In this document: piece after piece, positions 19,522 to 28,639 of the stretch | Numbering within the stretch: the stretch's first letter is position 1 | How the letters are laid out: the number at the start of each line of letters is the position of its first letter | Program-made: the position numbers and the translations under genes | Origin: Diplonema papillatum | Taxonomy: Eukaryota; Euglenozoa; Diplonemea; Diplonemida; Diplonemidae | Assembly: GCA_030068145.1 (NCBI GenBank) | Contig: JAPJBO010000093.1 | Coordinates: 186,001 to 250,000 of the forward strand | Length of the DNA: 64,000 nucleotides | Direction of reading: 5' to 3' | Notes under the pieces: generated by a model | The model's input: only the letters and a program-made list of their open reading frames with translations | Told to the model about the DNA's origin: nothing | The model's database searches: none

Positions 19522-22500
19522 TACGGACCCGTTTTAACGTGGTGCCTCCCTTCACGAAAGTACGACCACGCTCAGATTAAGCTAGGTGACGGCCGATGCA
19601 CCCCCGGGCTGGGAGTGGGGGCCTCCATTCGCTCTCCTGTTTGCGTGATGCTTTGTGCAGCAGCTGGCTAATGCTTCGTTTTCAGCCACACAATCGCCGC
19701 AACGTCCTAGTCTGTGAGCTGTGCAGAAGTGCATCCGGGGCCTTAGACCATCCGATCCGTGATGATGCTGCTTGAGGCGACAGCAGGTCTCCGCCGGTAG
19801 ACGCTTTTTTACGCACTCACTGCATCGCGGCTTTTTGTGGAGCGAGCAAACCACTCCAGGGCGGGAAGTGTTAGCAGCGCCTTCTGGGGCCTCGCACGGG
19901 GGGGCACCTTTGCGCGGGTCAGTGCTTGAACCCCTTTCGGCCTCTTCCGTTCTGCCTTTCCAGTCGGGTTTTCCCTGTGTCCATCCTGCCGGGTAAGCCT
20001 CCTCTGGCAAGAAGGTTGCGGCCCACTTCAGGTGTGGCGGGTAAGGGCTGCTCTCATGTTCGTCCGCGATTCCCGCCTGCGCGTGTTCGCGTATCCTCAC
20101 GATGATGCCTTCTGTCGCCTCTGACAGCTGCGCTCGTCGGGAGACGCCCCGTACAACCGTCCCTCCCAGGGATGTCAGCACGGTGGAGGAGTACTCATGG
20201 CCATAGAACCACGGCTGCCCCGTCACCTTCTTGTACGCCTTCCCCATCTCAACGAGGCTAAGCGCTTTGCCCAAGGCGGACCGGCGAAAGTCGGTTAGCA
20301 TCTTCTCTTGCCTTCGAGGAGTCGGCCGCTGGCGCTGCACCAAGTCCATGGCGGCGTTACTCAGGGCATCAGCGTCCGTGTTCCTCTCGCGCTTGACGTG
20401 CTCGATGCGCACTGTCATCCGTCGCTGCAGGGAAGAAACCATTCTGGCAGCGCGTGTCTGGTATGGCTTGAGCTCCTCGGAACATGCCAGGCGTCGCAAA
20501 AGCTGCCCCACTACCAGTGCCGAGTCCCCCCGCACCGTACACTGCGTGCCGTCCGCATCGTTCGCTTCGTTCAGCAGATGCAGGCCCGCTAGCACCGCTT
20601 CATACTCTGCCACGTTATTGCTGCGCACGGTGGGCAGCGGCAGGATTACCTCCGACACCTTGACGCCGTCTCGGTACATCACCGCCCCTGCGCCAGCAAC
20701 GGCGAAGGCGGTTCCGTTCGCTCTCGCCCCACCATCGAAGCACACAAGCAACCTGCTGTCGCCCATTTCCCCATCCGCTAGCGTTGTGCGAGCTGCTGTC
20801 ACCTTGCCTGTCTGTGCTTGAGGTACTGCTGTATAGTACCTGCTTTTGAGGTCAGGGAGCCGCTGTCCGGTGTGCATTTCGAACTCTACAGCTAACTCGA
20901 TGAAGCTGATGCCCAGCTCGTCGTGTCCCGGGGGTGCCCATTTCACCTGCCGCAGCCAGTCGGTGAACGCCATCCACATTTCCCGTCCGTATTTCCATTT
21001 CGTTGTCACGGCGGATGGCGCAATGAAAGGGACTGCGAGTCGGCAGGGTTCAGTTGGTCTCCAGCCTCGCGGGTAGCTCTCTGTCCTGTGATGCCGGGCT
21101 GACCTGTCGAGCAGGCCGTCGGCACCCTGGCGTTCCCTCAGCACTTCGACAAAGAACAGTTGCAGTCGCTTCACTACATGCCGCCTTTTCTCCTTTTCTG
21201 CCGGCAGCACGGAGGTGCTTTCGTCTACCTGAGGGGCTGGGGCTATCCCGCACAAGCGCAGACACGGGGGCCAGTTTACCTGCATGGTCCTTATGTCTTC
21301 GTACTTCGCGCGCAAGTGCTCCCAAGCGGGGCAGCTCCAGAAAAGGTGATCCACCGTTTCTCGTTCCTCCGTATTGCAGTATAGACAGCTTTCTTCACCG
21401 GCCCCTGTTCGTCCAGCCGCCGGCGTGGCTCCCACAATCACTGATTTCAGCATGCCGGCTTGATACGCGGTGAGTGGGGAATCGTGCATCTCCAGCAGGT
21501 GCCGGGTTGTCTGGTAATCCACCCCGTCCCGCACTCCCCCGAAGTCTCCTCCCCGCCTTGCCGCGAGCTGAGCCATTTCGCGTAGTCTCAAAGCGTATCG
21601 CAGGTCGTGCTGTAGAAGCTTCGTGTTGTCCTGTGCCGCTGCATCATGCACTACCTCGTCTCCGGCTTCGTTCGTGTAGGCGATGCTGGTTGGTGCCACC
21701 CATCGCCACCCGAGTCCGTCTAGCGCTTCTTTGAAGAAGGCGAAAGGTCCATGCAATGTCGCAAGCGAGTCGCTGTGCTCCCACGCTGTCTGTGACAGAG
21801 ATCTCGCGGACTCCCACTTCTTGAGTTGCACTGCCCAGGTGGTGATTCTTCTGTATGCCGGCACAACTACCGGGTCGAGTCGGTGCCCATGATGTAGGAT
21901 ATGTAGGACCGCCTCTTGAGCTCGGCGCGGCGGCCCAGTCCACATCGCCTCCGTGAACAATCTTCTCAGGCGCACGCTGTCCCGCTTCGTCATTCCCGAT
22001 ACTGCTGCACCGTAGTACCGTTTAGCTCCCGCTGACATGCTGACCACGAGGTCCTTCGCTTCGCCTGGCAGCGGGAGGCAAGCTGCCCTTTTCAGCACCC
22101 GCTCAGCTTCGGAGTTCCTCTCCACAATCCGTTTCGACGGCCGAATTACCTCCCCCGGTGGCACCTTCTCTGTGGTTAGCATCACGCCGAGAACGTCGAA
22201 TGTCACCCGCCTTTGTATACCTTCTTGTCGCCCGTTGTTCACTGCTGTGCCGTCGCTTTCCGCATAATCAAGGGTTTGCGGGGTGTCCGACGCCGTCGTG
22301 AAAAAATGCGACTTTTTCTGCGTGCAGACTTTCATCCCGGTCAGCCCGGCGAACATTCCTGACCGCCTGGCTGCCTCCTCTAAATCGGCAAACGTCTTCA
22401 GCATTGCATACACGTCATCGACGTACGATAGCGGAATCGCCGCTTCGATGTCCGCTACGTGTCGCATCCAGACACTGATGATGACGTTAATTAGGATGAC

Positions 22501-24589
22501 ACTCAGCGGGCATCCCTGCATTATCCCGTTCGTAGGCACGAAGCCTTCTCCAACCGTTGCTCCCACCCGGAAGTGACGCCGCATGTTGGTGTAGGCTGCC
22601 CTCAGAGTCCGCAGTACAACCTCGTTAAACCCCAGCTCCTCGGCCAGCTTAAAGGCTACTTCGATCGGTACCGAGTCAAAGCACTTTTGGAAGTCCAGCG
22701 CTAGGCCAAAGAGTGGCTCTCCCGTTAGGTGCGCCTCTTCGATAAGCGCTGCCAAGTGCCATACCAGGTCGTCTGTTCCATGTTCCTTCCGACATCCATG
22801 CAGGCCGCTCGGCGCAATCTCGTCCATCCACGCGAGTGCTGCCTTCGCCCTTACGGCTGCCCATATCCGGTACAGGACAGGCGTTATCGAAATCGGTCGT
22901 TGCGACAAGGGGTCCCCGTTGCTTTCGGGCTTCGGAAGCAGGTGAATGATCGCATGCATTAGCTGTTCCGGCCATCGTCCCTCGCTTTCCACTGCGTTCA
23001 TGGCATCTGCCATGAGTTGTAGGATTTCCGAGGGGAGTTGTCGTAGCTCGTGCACGCGCCATCCATGTAGTCCGGGGGACGATGTCTTTTTCATCTTCTT
23101 GAGTGCCGCGTCCACATCAGCAGCACTGATGGGCTCGCATTCCATCGCATGCGGCGCGGGTAGATACCGTGCGTACTGCGACTTGAATGCCTCCCACTCT
23201 GGCTCCGGTTGGTCCGCATACTTTTGAAATATACCTCCCCAGGCGCCGGGCCCTCTCAGCATCTCATCGATCTCCGTCGGGCACGCGGTTAAGGTGCCAT
23301 CCTGTCGTCGCAGAAATGCCGTTGGGATCCCTTGCTGTCCAGCTAGAAACCGATATATATCGCCTTTTTCTGGGCCACTCCAAGCCTTCTGCATTCGATC
23401 CTTCCAGAGGCGTGAGCGCTGCGTCTTCAGCGCGGCAATCGCTTCACGTTGGGATCCTTCCAGCCTCTCTACCGCCGCCACGAGTTCCTGCAACTCATCG
23501 CTGCTTCCGAAGTGCGTGAGCTGCGGTAAGAACTCTTCCACATTTCTTCTCCGCAACGCGTTTCGTGCGTTGCGTTCTGCTACCGTCATCGCACCCACTT
23601 GTCCGCTACCGAGCCTCTGCCTTGCCTCCGCGACCACTGAGCGTAGCATTCCAAGAACTCTATCGCGTTGCTTCGTGGACCAATTCATAGCTCCTCGCGT
23701 CGTGCATGCCTGCCTCGCAGATGCGTGCGCCTCCCGTGTGCGGTAGCCGCCGGCTCTACCCCGGTAAGCAGTCGACCCTGGTTCGAGGTTCTCTCGGTGC
23801 AAATCAATCAGGTACGCCTCCGCCACTTCAGACGCATTCCTCAACGCCCCGTCCGCCCCACTTTCCGTTCGCTTTCGACGCAAGGCCGACGCTAGCATGC
23901 TCTGCTTCTGCTCCTGCGTCTGCACTGGCACTCTCCTCGGGAAAGGGGCGGGTATCCGGTGGTTGCGTTTGGGCGGCGTGAAAGCCGGTATGTTGAGTGT
24001 GACAAAGATTGGGCAGTGGGTCGGTATGTCATACTCTCCCGCTTTCGCGGTTTGGACGGTCACCACGGTCTGTGCTGCTACTGCGTTCAGGAAGCACATG
24101 TCTATTCGGGAGCCCGCCGCCGCCGCCCAGCAGGTGGGCGGTGCGTCCTGTGACCCCGCTCGCGCAGCCGCTGACGCCGCATCGACCCATCCACTTTGGC
24201 AGGCTGTGGTCAGGGACATGCTTTCCTCTGCCGGCGTGTTGAAGTCACCCATGACAGCTATCGGTACCTGCCCGAGTCCTGCCGCCATTTCGAAAACATC
24301 TGCAATGAGCTTCTCCCGATCCCGTACCACCGCCGCCTCCCTGCCTACGGGTGCATACACCGATATCACGTGCAGCACCATACGCGCATTTCCCGTTGCC
24401 ACCACCGCGTGCGCGACTCGTGTACTCCTCGCCAACTCTCTCTCCAACTCTGTTGTGGGCTGGGAGACACTAGCCACCATGCCGCGGGTGGCGACAGCTG
24501 CGCCTCCTGGCACCCGTTGTCCTATACCGTTCGCACCCACAACAACAGGCACGTCTTCGCCCCAGTGACAGTCCCATCCGTATGCCGCA
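19522..24589 (-). mobile_element. LINE (non-LTR retrotransposon), 5'-truncated, inside (TG)n
   Basis: The element runs on the minus strand from about 24589 to 19522. Its coding frame is open right up to the CA/TG junction at its 5' side (in-frame codons reading AAYGWDCHWGED lie upstream of the 24552 start), so the 5' end of the element, with the first endonuclease motifs, is missing. The 3' UTR after the stop is only about 60 bp and ends in GGTCCGTAA followed by (CA)n. Microsatellite of the same motif lies on both sides, so the element entered a (CA)n/(TG)n tract. The very long intact frame suggests a recent insertion. Confidence 0.85.
19582..24552 (-). CDS. LINE polyprotein: endonuclease, reverse transcriptase, RNase H, Cys/His tail
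   Basis: 1656 codons without a break from the first start codon (GTG; the frame continues upstream to the truncation). Residues 1-190 are the C-terminal two thirds of an apurinic-type endonuclease, with GDFN 102-105, SRID 148-151 and the final His in THCP near 179. Residues 480-760 are reverse transcriptase, with LALDFQKCFDSV at 617-628, QGCPLS at 679-684 and catalytic YVDD at 710-713. A C-x2-C...H-x4-C knuckle lies at 1056-1074. RNase H at 1268-1405 has all four acidic residues (D1273, E1317, D1343, D1393 or D1395) and the SNNVAEYEA signature of the archaeal/plant-type enzyme. The last 90 residues hold two copies of C-x2-H-x4-C-x2-C...CC. The protein would nick target DNA, copy its RNA and remove the RNA strand. 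There is no separate ORF1 in the surviving part. Confidence 0.9.
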   Translation of the reverse strand: MPVVVGANGIGQRVPGGAAVATRGMVASVSQPTTELERELARSTRVAHAVVATGNARMVLHVISVYAPVGREAAVVRDREKLIADVFEMAAGLGQVPIAVMGDFNTPAEESMSLTTACQSGWVDAASAAARAGSQDAPPTCWAAAAGSRIDMCFLNAVAAQTVVTVQTAKAGEYDIPTHCPIFVTLNIPAFTPPKRNHRIPAPFPRRVPVQTQEQKQSMLASALRRKRTESGADGALRNASEVAEAYLIDLHRENLEPGSTAYRGRAGGYRTREAHASARQACTTRGAMNWSTKQRDRVLGMLRSVVAEARQRLGSGQVGAMTVAERNARNALRRRNVEEFLPQLTHFGSSDELQELVAAVERLEGSQREAIAALKTQRSRLWKDRMQKAWSGPEKGDIYRFLAGQQGIPTAFLRRQDGTLTACPTEIDEMLRGPGAWGGIFQKYADQPEPEWEAFKSQYARYLPAPHAMECEPISAADVDAALKKMKKTSSPGLHGWRVHELRQLPSEILQLMADAMNAVESEGRWPEQLMHAIIHLLPKPESNGDPLSQRPISITPVLYRIWAAVRAKAALAWMDEIAPSGLHGCRKEHGTDDLVWHLAALIEEAHLTGEPLFGLALDFQKCFDSVPIEVAFKLAEELGFNEVVLRTLRAAYTNMRRHFRVGATVGEGFVPTNGIMQGCPLSVILINVIISVWMRHVADIEAAIPLSYVDDVYAMLKTFADLEEAARRSGMFAGLTGMKVCTQKKSHFFTTASDTPQTLDYAESDGTAVNNGRQEGIQRRVTFDVLGVMLTTEKVPPGEVIRPSKRIVERNSEAERVLKRAACLPLPGEAKDLVVSMSAGAKRYYGAAVSGMTKRDSVRLRRLFTEAMWTGPPRRAQEAVLHILHHGHRLDPVVVPAYRRITTWAVQLKKWESARSLSQTAWEHSDSLATLHGPFAFFKEALDGLGWRWVAPTSIAYTNEAGDEVVHDAAAQDNTKLLQHDLRYALRLREMAQLAARRGGDFGGVRDGVDYQTTRHLLEMHDSPLTAYQAGMLKSVIVGATPAAGRTGAGEESCLYCNTEERETVDHLFWSCPAWEHLRAKYEDIRTMQVNWPPCLRLCGIAPAPQVDESTSVLPAEKEKRRHVVKRLQLFFVEVLRERQGADGLLDRSARHHRTESYPRGWRPTEPCRLAVPFIAPSAVTTKWKYGREMWMAFTDWLRQVKWAPPGHDELGISFIELAVEFEMHTGQRLPDLKSRYYTAVPQAQTGKVTAARTTLADGEMGDSRLLVCFDGGARANGTAFAVAGAGAVMYRDGVKVSEVILPLPTVRSNNVAEYEAVLAGLHLLNEANDADGTQCTVRGDSALVVGQLLRRLACSEELKPYQTRAARMVSSLQRRMTVRIEHVKRERNTDADALSNAAMDLVQRQRPTPRRQEKMLTDFRRSALGKALSLVEMGKAYKKVTGQPWFYGHEYSSTVLTSLGGTVVRGVSRRAQLSEATEGIIVRIREHAQAGIADEHESSPYPPHLKWAATFLPEEAYPAGWTQGKPDWKGRTEEAERGSSTDPRKGAPPCEAPEGAANTSRPGVVCSLHKKPRCSECVKKRLPAETCCRLKQHHHGSDGLRPRMHFCTAHRLGRCGDCVAENEALASCCTKHHANRRANGGPHSQPGGASAVT

Positions 24590-24632
24590 TGTGTGTGTGT
24601 GTGTGTGTGTGAGTGTGTGTGTGTGTGTGTGG
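24590..24632 (+). repeat. (TG)n flank of LINE, 5' side
   Basis: TG run with one GAG interruption, abutting the truncated 5' end of the LINE. Confidence 0.95.
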
Positions 24633-26119
24633 AATTCTATATCTTGTCCTGAGGCATGCTCGTTTTGCTGCGTGTTGCCGTCGTGCACTCGACGTAGCTA
24701 TCGGTGGGACAGGAGAAAAAAAAGGAGGCAAAACCGCAGTAAGAAGAAACATCTCTTGCTCGAATGATAAACGGAAAGCCACCGGCCAGTGCGTGATACG
24801 GGTTTGCGGGTTTGCAGGTGAAAAGACCGCGAAAGCGGGCCCTCTCAAAGGGTAAGGGGAGGTGCAAATAAGAATAGGTGTTCGGGAGGACAGCCTCGGT
24901 TTGAGTGGTAATGGTGAGGAGGCATCGCTGTCTCTGGACAAGATAGGATTCCACTAGACGCGCCATCGGCGCTCAAGAAAGCTTGCTGTTATGTGTGGTT
25001 CTACGTGTGTTTTTGAATCCCCTTTTTTCGTTCTTCGCCACGCCGTTTCTGACGCCGTTCTTGCTGTTCCGCTATCTCCCAGCTTCGAAGAAAACTTGAT
25101 GCTCAGCATCAAACTGCGACAGTGTTCTTTCTAAACATTGATCAGCTCGTATGGGCAGCGTTTGAGTAATCTAAGGGTTTCCCCCGTAGTCGTATACCCT
25201 ATTCGGCTGTCAAAACCGTGAACCCTGGAGGGAAGGGTACTATGTCTACTGATAGAAAAGGGAAGCAAGGGAGTTGAGTACAAATCACACACATGCAACG
25301 ACCAAGGCGCGCGAAAGGATTCGAAGGAGTTAGTCTTTTGTTATGCCCTTCCAACCTCGCGCAGTGGCGGGTGGATATCCCGAAGGCTCTTCTTCCCCGG
25401 AGCCTCAATCGCAAGGCTTCACTCGAAAAGAGAGCACGTCGATCTTCGCCCAATTCGTCGACAAAATGCACTTATCTTTAATTTCACTCTGGGCCGGAGT
25501 GGCTTTTGTTGCACCAGTAGAATTGTCCTTCGACATGTTTGATTTGAGTAAGTTCGGTGCCTCTTGTCTCAGCATTTCTGTTGCAGTTGTCACACGCTTA
25601 CTCTCTACCTCACAGTGCATCGAAGCCCACGTCATTCCTATCTTCTGGAGCTGCATACTTCATAGAATTACCTCGTGTTGTCTTTCTCGGTCGCACAAGA
25701 GCGAAGAAAGTATGCACAAGGAAGCGAACGGACGCAACCGTGCGAAGACGATGCGCATTGCCTTGGCCTACCCCTCCCCCCTTAACATTCGCTTCGCTGC
25801 TGGGTCCTCGCCAACAGCTTCTGCCACGCTCAATATGGAGAAAGACGGCGTTTTATTTTGAATGTCGGTCCCTTTCTTTTCTGAGGTTCACAAAAAAACG
25901 CGCCGCGCCAGCTCTCCGATGGCCGTCTTTTTTCCTTCTTCGAAGAATCCTTTTCACTTAAGTCCTGTCTGTGCGAAAGATCCTTTTAAATCTCAAAGAA
26001 ACAAGAATGAAAAACAATCGCTGGCTCGGCACCTCCTCGGAACGATTACACCTACTGCGGCGCTGAAAATGGCCAACCGTGGGTATTAGCACGTGTACCT
26101 CGTGCATCCGTCAATTCCT
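24633..26119. other. intergenic, no gene
   Basis: Several 60-170-codon frames overlap on both strands without domains. The 172-codon plus frame at 25343-25861 is the longest and has nothing recognisable. Confidence 0.45.
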
Positions 26120-26395
26120 GCGCCAATAAGAAAGAAGAAGGCCTTTTTCTCAGGAACGTGACGGTCAACCACAGCTCGCAAAGCTTGAGTCGAAGGCAGC
26201 ACAGTGCTACCCCGTCCGCTCTACCCTGTGGCTGACTGTCACGATGAGCTTGCGTTCAGCGCAAGCGCAAAGCCCCAAGGTGCGCCACGCCTTGATGCTT
26301 TAGTTTGGGAAATCGGTAGCCATAGGCCCGCGGCTCAACACGTGAAGCTTGGCTCCCGTGCAGTAGGTTTTCCCCGATACACTGGTGCTCGCATT
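26120..26395 (-). repeat. R5 dispersed repeat
   Basis: About 270 bp matching 47017-47301 in opposite orientation (shared AACGTGACGGTCAACCACAG, CTTTAGTTTGGGAAATCGGT, ACACGTGAAGCTTGGCTCCC). Confidence 0.8.
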
Positions 26396-26496
26396 AAGGG
26401 GAGGTGTCGCTGCCCACCTGCCAGATCCGTCTGTCGTGACGGCCAGATCGAACTGCTGCCCCTTTCGAAAGAAAAGGATTCTGTTTTCGATTTGTT

Positions 26497-26640
26497 TTTT
26501 TTTTTGTATAAGCACCTGCTTTGTAGGAAATACTTGAGGAGGCTGCCAGCTGCAAAAGATCAAAGGAAGTAAATGTGCTGTAGCCCACACGAAACACAGG
26601 TGAATCTGGGTTTAGTGGCGGGCGTAAGCGTTCAACAAAG
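26497..26640 (+). repeat. R1 repeat, 5' two thirds
   Basis: Starts with a T tract then GTATAAGCACCTGCTTTGTA and ends at GTAAGCGTTCAACAAAG. High similarity to the other young copies. Confidence 0.9.
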
Positions 26641-26983
26641 CGTTCACTTTTCTCTTGTAATTTGTAGCGACGTAGGTACTGAGTGCTCTACTTGCGCAAA
26701 CTACAATAATCCCCAAGAAGAACACGTTAAGAGACGGATTACACATCATCAAGAAGACAGGAAGACAGGCCGTATTTGGGGCCCCATGCGCGTGCAAATC
26801 CAATTGGTTCATGTACTCAAAATAACTCAATGCTGAGGGGAGGGCCTACCGTATGGTATGTGGATAATGGCCGAAAGCACCAACGATCAACAAAGGTGCA
26901 CACCGATACTCTTCCTTGCGTGAATCGCAACTTTTAAGAACACGCAGCGTATCATGGATATGGATCCTTCGTGCGAAAGGTCT

Positions 26984-27031
26984 TCCGGAGACTCTAAGAC
27001 CCCGCAGTTTCAAGCGGACTTTCACTTTAAA
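26984..27031 (+). repeat. R2 3'-end fragment
   Basis: CCGGAGACTCTAAGACCCCG then TTTCAAGCGGACTTTCACTT, the R2 3' end. Confidence 0.65.
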
Positions 27032-27252
27032 CCCGTGGATCTTCAAGCTTTTACTCCAAAATAGAATGTGGGTGCCCCAGTATGCTAACTCGGATCTGGA
27101 ACGAGTCCATGGGATGGGAACGGTCTTGACTTTTGCATTCCCTCCATGTCTTTCGAGCATGTGGTATGCCATTTATACTCATTCTAATCGGCATTTCTTT
27201 CCTCGAATCGCGAACGATCCTTTCCGTGGAATGCTAACACCGCCATTTGAGA

Positions 27253-27513
27253 TTATCGAGGCGAGGTCATGCCTAGACGTGGACGTGAACGAGGTGGTCG
27301 GACTTTGCCCAAGCCCCTTCCCCCCACCGGGGGACACTCCTCCATTATCGCCTGCAATTCATTGTGGGCAGTGCTGTTGGGTGCAGTTGAAAACTGGGCG
27401 CAGAAGACGCTTGCTTCGTCGCTGGAGATGTCCTTCATTTGCTGATCCTGCTTCCCGGAAAGCTTTTCACAGCTGCGACGTGCTCCCAGCTTTTGCCTGT
27501 CTGCACCCCTCAC
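27253..27513 (-). other. open frame next to the hairpin, unrecognised
   Basis: An 86-codon minus frame whose first half (QDQQMKDISSDEAS and after) looks mildly protein-like and whose last third is Pro/Arg-rich. A plus frame is also open here. I call no gene, and note that it begins just beyond the 27.53-kb hairpin. Confidence 0.2.
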
Positions 27514-27532
27514 CGCACAACCACTACTAGCC

Positions 27533-27643
27533 TATACGGTGTGCTCCAGCACCGGGTGGGGTGATAAAGTGTGCGGTCCATCGGGTGTGGTCTCCACACC
27601 CCCGACACTTTGACCGCCATCCGGTGCTGGAGTATACCGTGTA
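27533..27643 (+). other. long near-perfect hairpin (foldback), about 50-bp arms
   Basis: The left arm TATACGGTGTGCTCCAGCAC and onward pairs with the right arm ending GTGCTGGAGTATACCGTGTA. The apex GGTGTGG-tct-CCACACC has a three-base loop. Two small internal asymmetries occur (near GGTGATAAAG, and an extra GTCCATC on the left). Four base differences between the outer arms all give G-U pairs if the plus strand is transcribed. It could be a short foldback transposon or a small-RNA precursor. Confidence 0.7.
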
Positions 27644-27649
27644 GTCAGT

Positions 27650-28589
27650 TTTTCGCTCAGCGCGATGGTTCCTCTCAGACTTAGTCAATAATCTTGTTTC
27701 AAGGCACGTGTGCCTCCCAGAAAGCTTTGAAGACGACGTTCATTAGGACGCAAAAGGAACGGAAAAAGGAAGACACGAGAAAAGGCAAACAAACTATTCC
27801 GAATGGACTTTTTTTCGAAATATGAAACAATAGAAAGGGGAAATTCACTTCAACTATTCCGAATAGACCTTTGAGAGCAAAACAAGCGAAACTGAACGAA
27901 TCAAAAGAATCATACGCGGGAAAATTAACGATGCGGCGGGGATCAGCAACAATCGCAAGGTGGTATATCGTCGAGGACGGGCTCAACTGCAAGGGACAGC
28001 GTGACGGGTTCTTCTGCGGAGGGACTCACGCACTCGATACTCGACATGTACACATGAACATGAGGGCCGCTTGATTCGGCACGAGTGCCGAATTAAGCAG
28101 GGAACTCTTCTGCTTCGTAGCGTTCGTCTCTCCCGGTTGACCGCTCTCGCAAACGGCACCTTTTGCGAGTTTGTGCTTCCTCAGCCCGTGGAATTCTTCT
28201 CTGGTCTGGCCTTGCAAGTACGTTCAACGAGAACGGCGCAGAGTGCTGGCTGTTCGTTGGTGAAACTACACACTGGAACTGCGGTTCGAAAGTACGCCGC
28301 GACAAAGTAGGCCTGCTGTCGCCTGCGAATTCAGTAGTAGGCCACCCAGCCCTTCGTACCTAGACCTCTCCTCCCCTTCTAAAGAGTAGCGGTTCAGGTT
28401 GTGAAGGATCTGCTGTGTGAAGTCCATCGCGATGCCGATGGAGACAATCCATACGGACACCACAGAACTCTGCCCGTTGAAACGGGGAAGACGAAACGAG
28501 AACAATGACTCCCTTCTCACACAACAAAAAAATAAGTAAACAAAGAAGTCAAAAGAAAAGAAATATCTTCCCTTAACGACGAAGGTCAC
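27650..28589. other. intergenic; adaptor-like palindrome at 28074
   Basis: No gene is recognised. ATTCGGCACGAGTGCCGAAT at about 28074-28093 is a palindrome containing the string of a common cDNA-library adaptor. Confidence 0.45.
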
Positions 28590-28637
28590 CCGGAGACTTT
28601 AAACCCCGGAGTTTCAAGCGAACTTTCACTCTAAAAA
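28590..28637 (+). repeat. R2 3'-end fragment
   Basis: CCGGAGACTTTAAACCCCGG then TTTCAAGCGAACTTTCACTC and TAAAA, the clearest short R2 3' end. Confidence 0.75.
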
Positions 28638-28639
28638 CA

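Noticed and set aside
23897-24568. 223-codon plus frame and others opposite the LINE
   Set aside because: Antisense shadows of a recognised protein frame.
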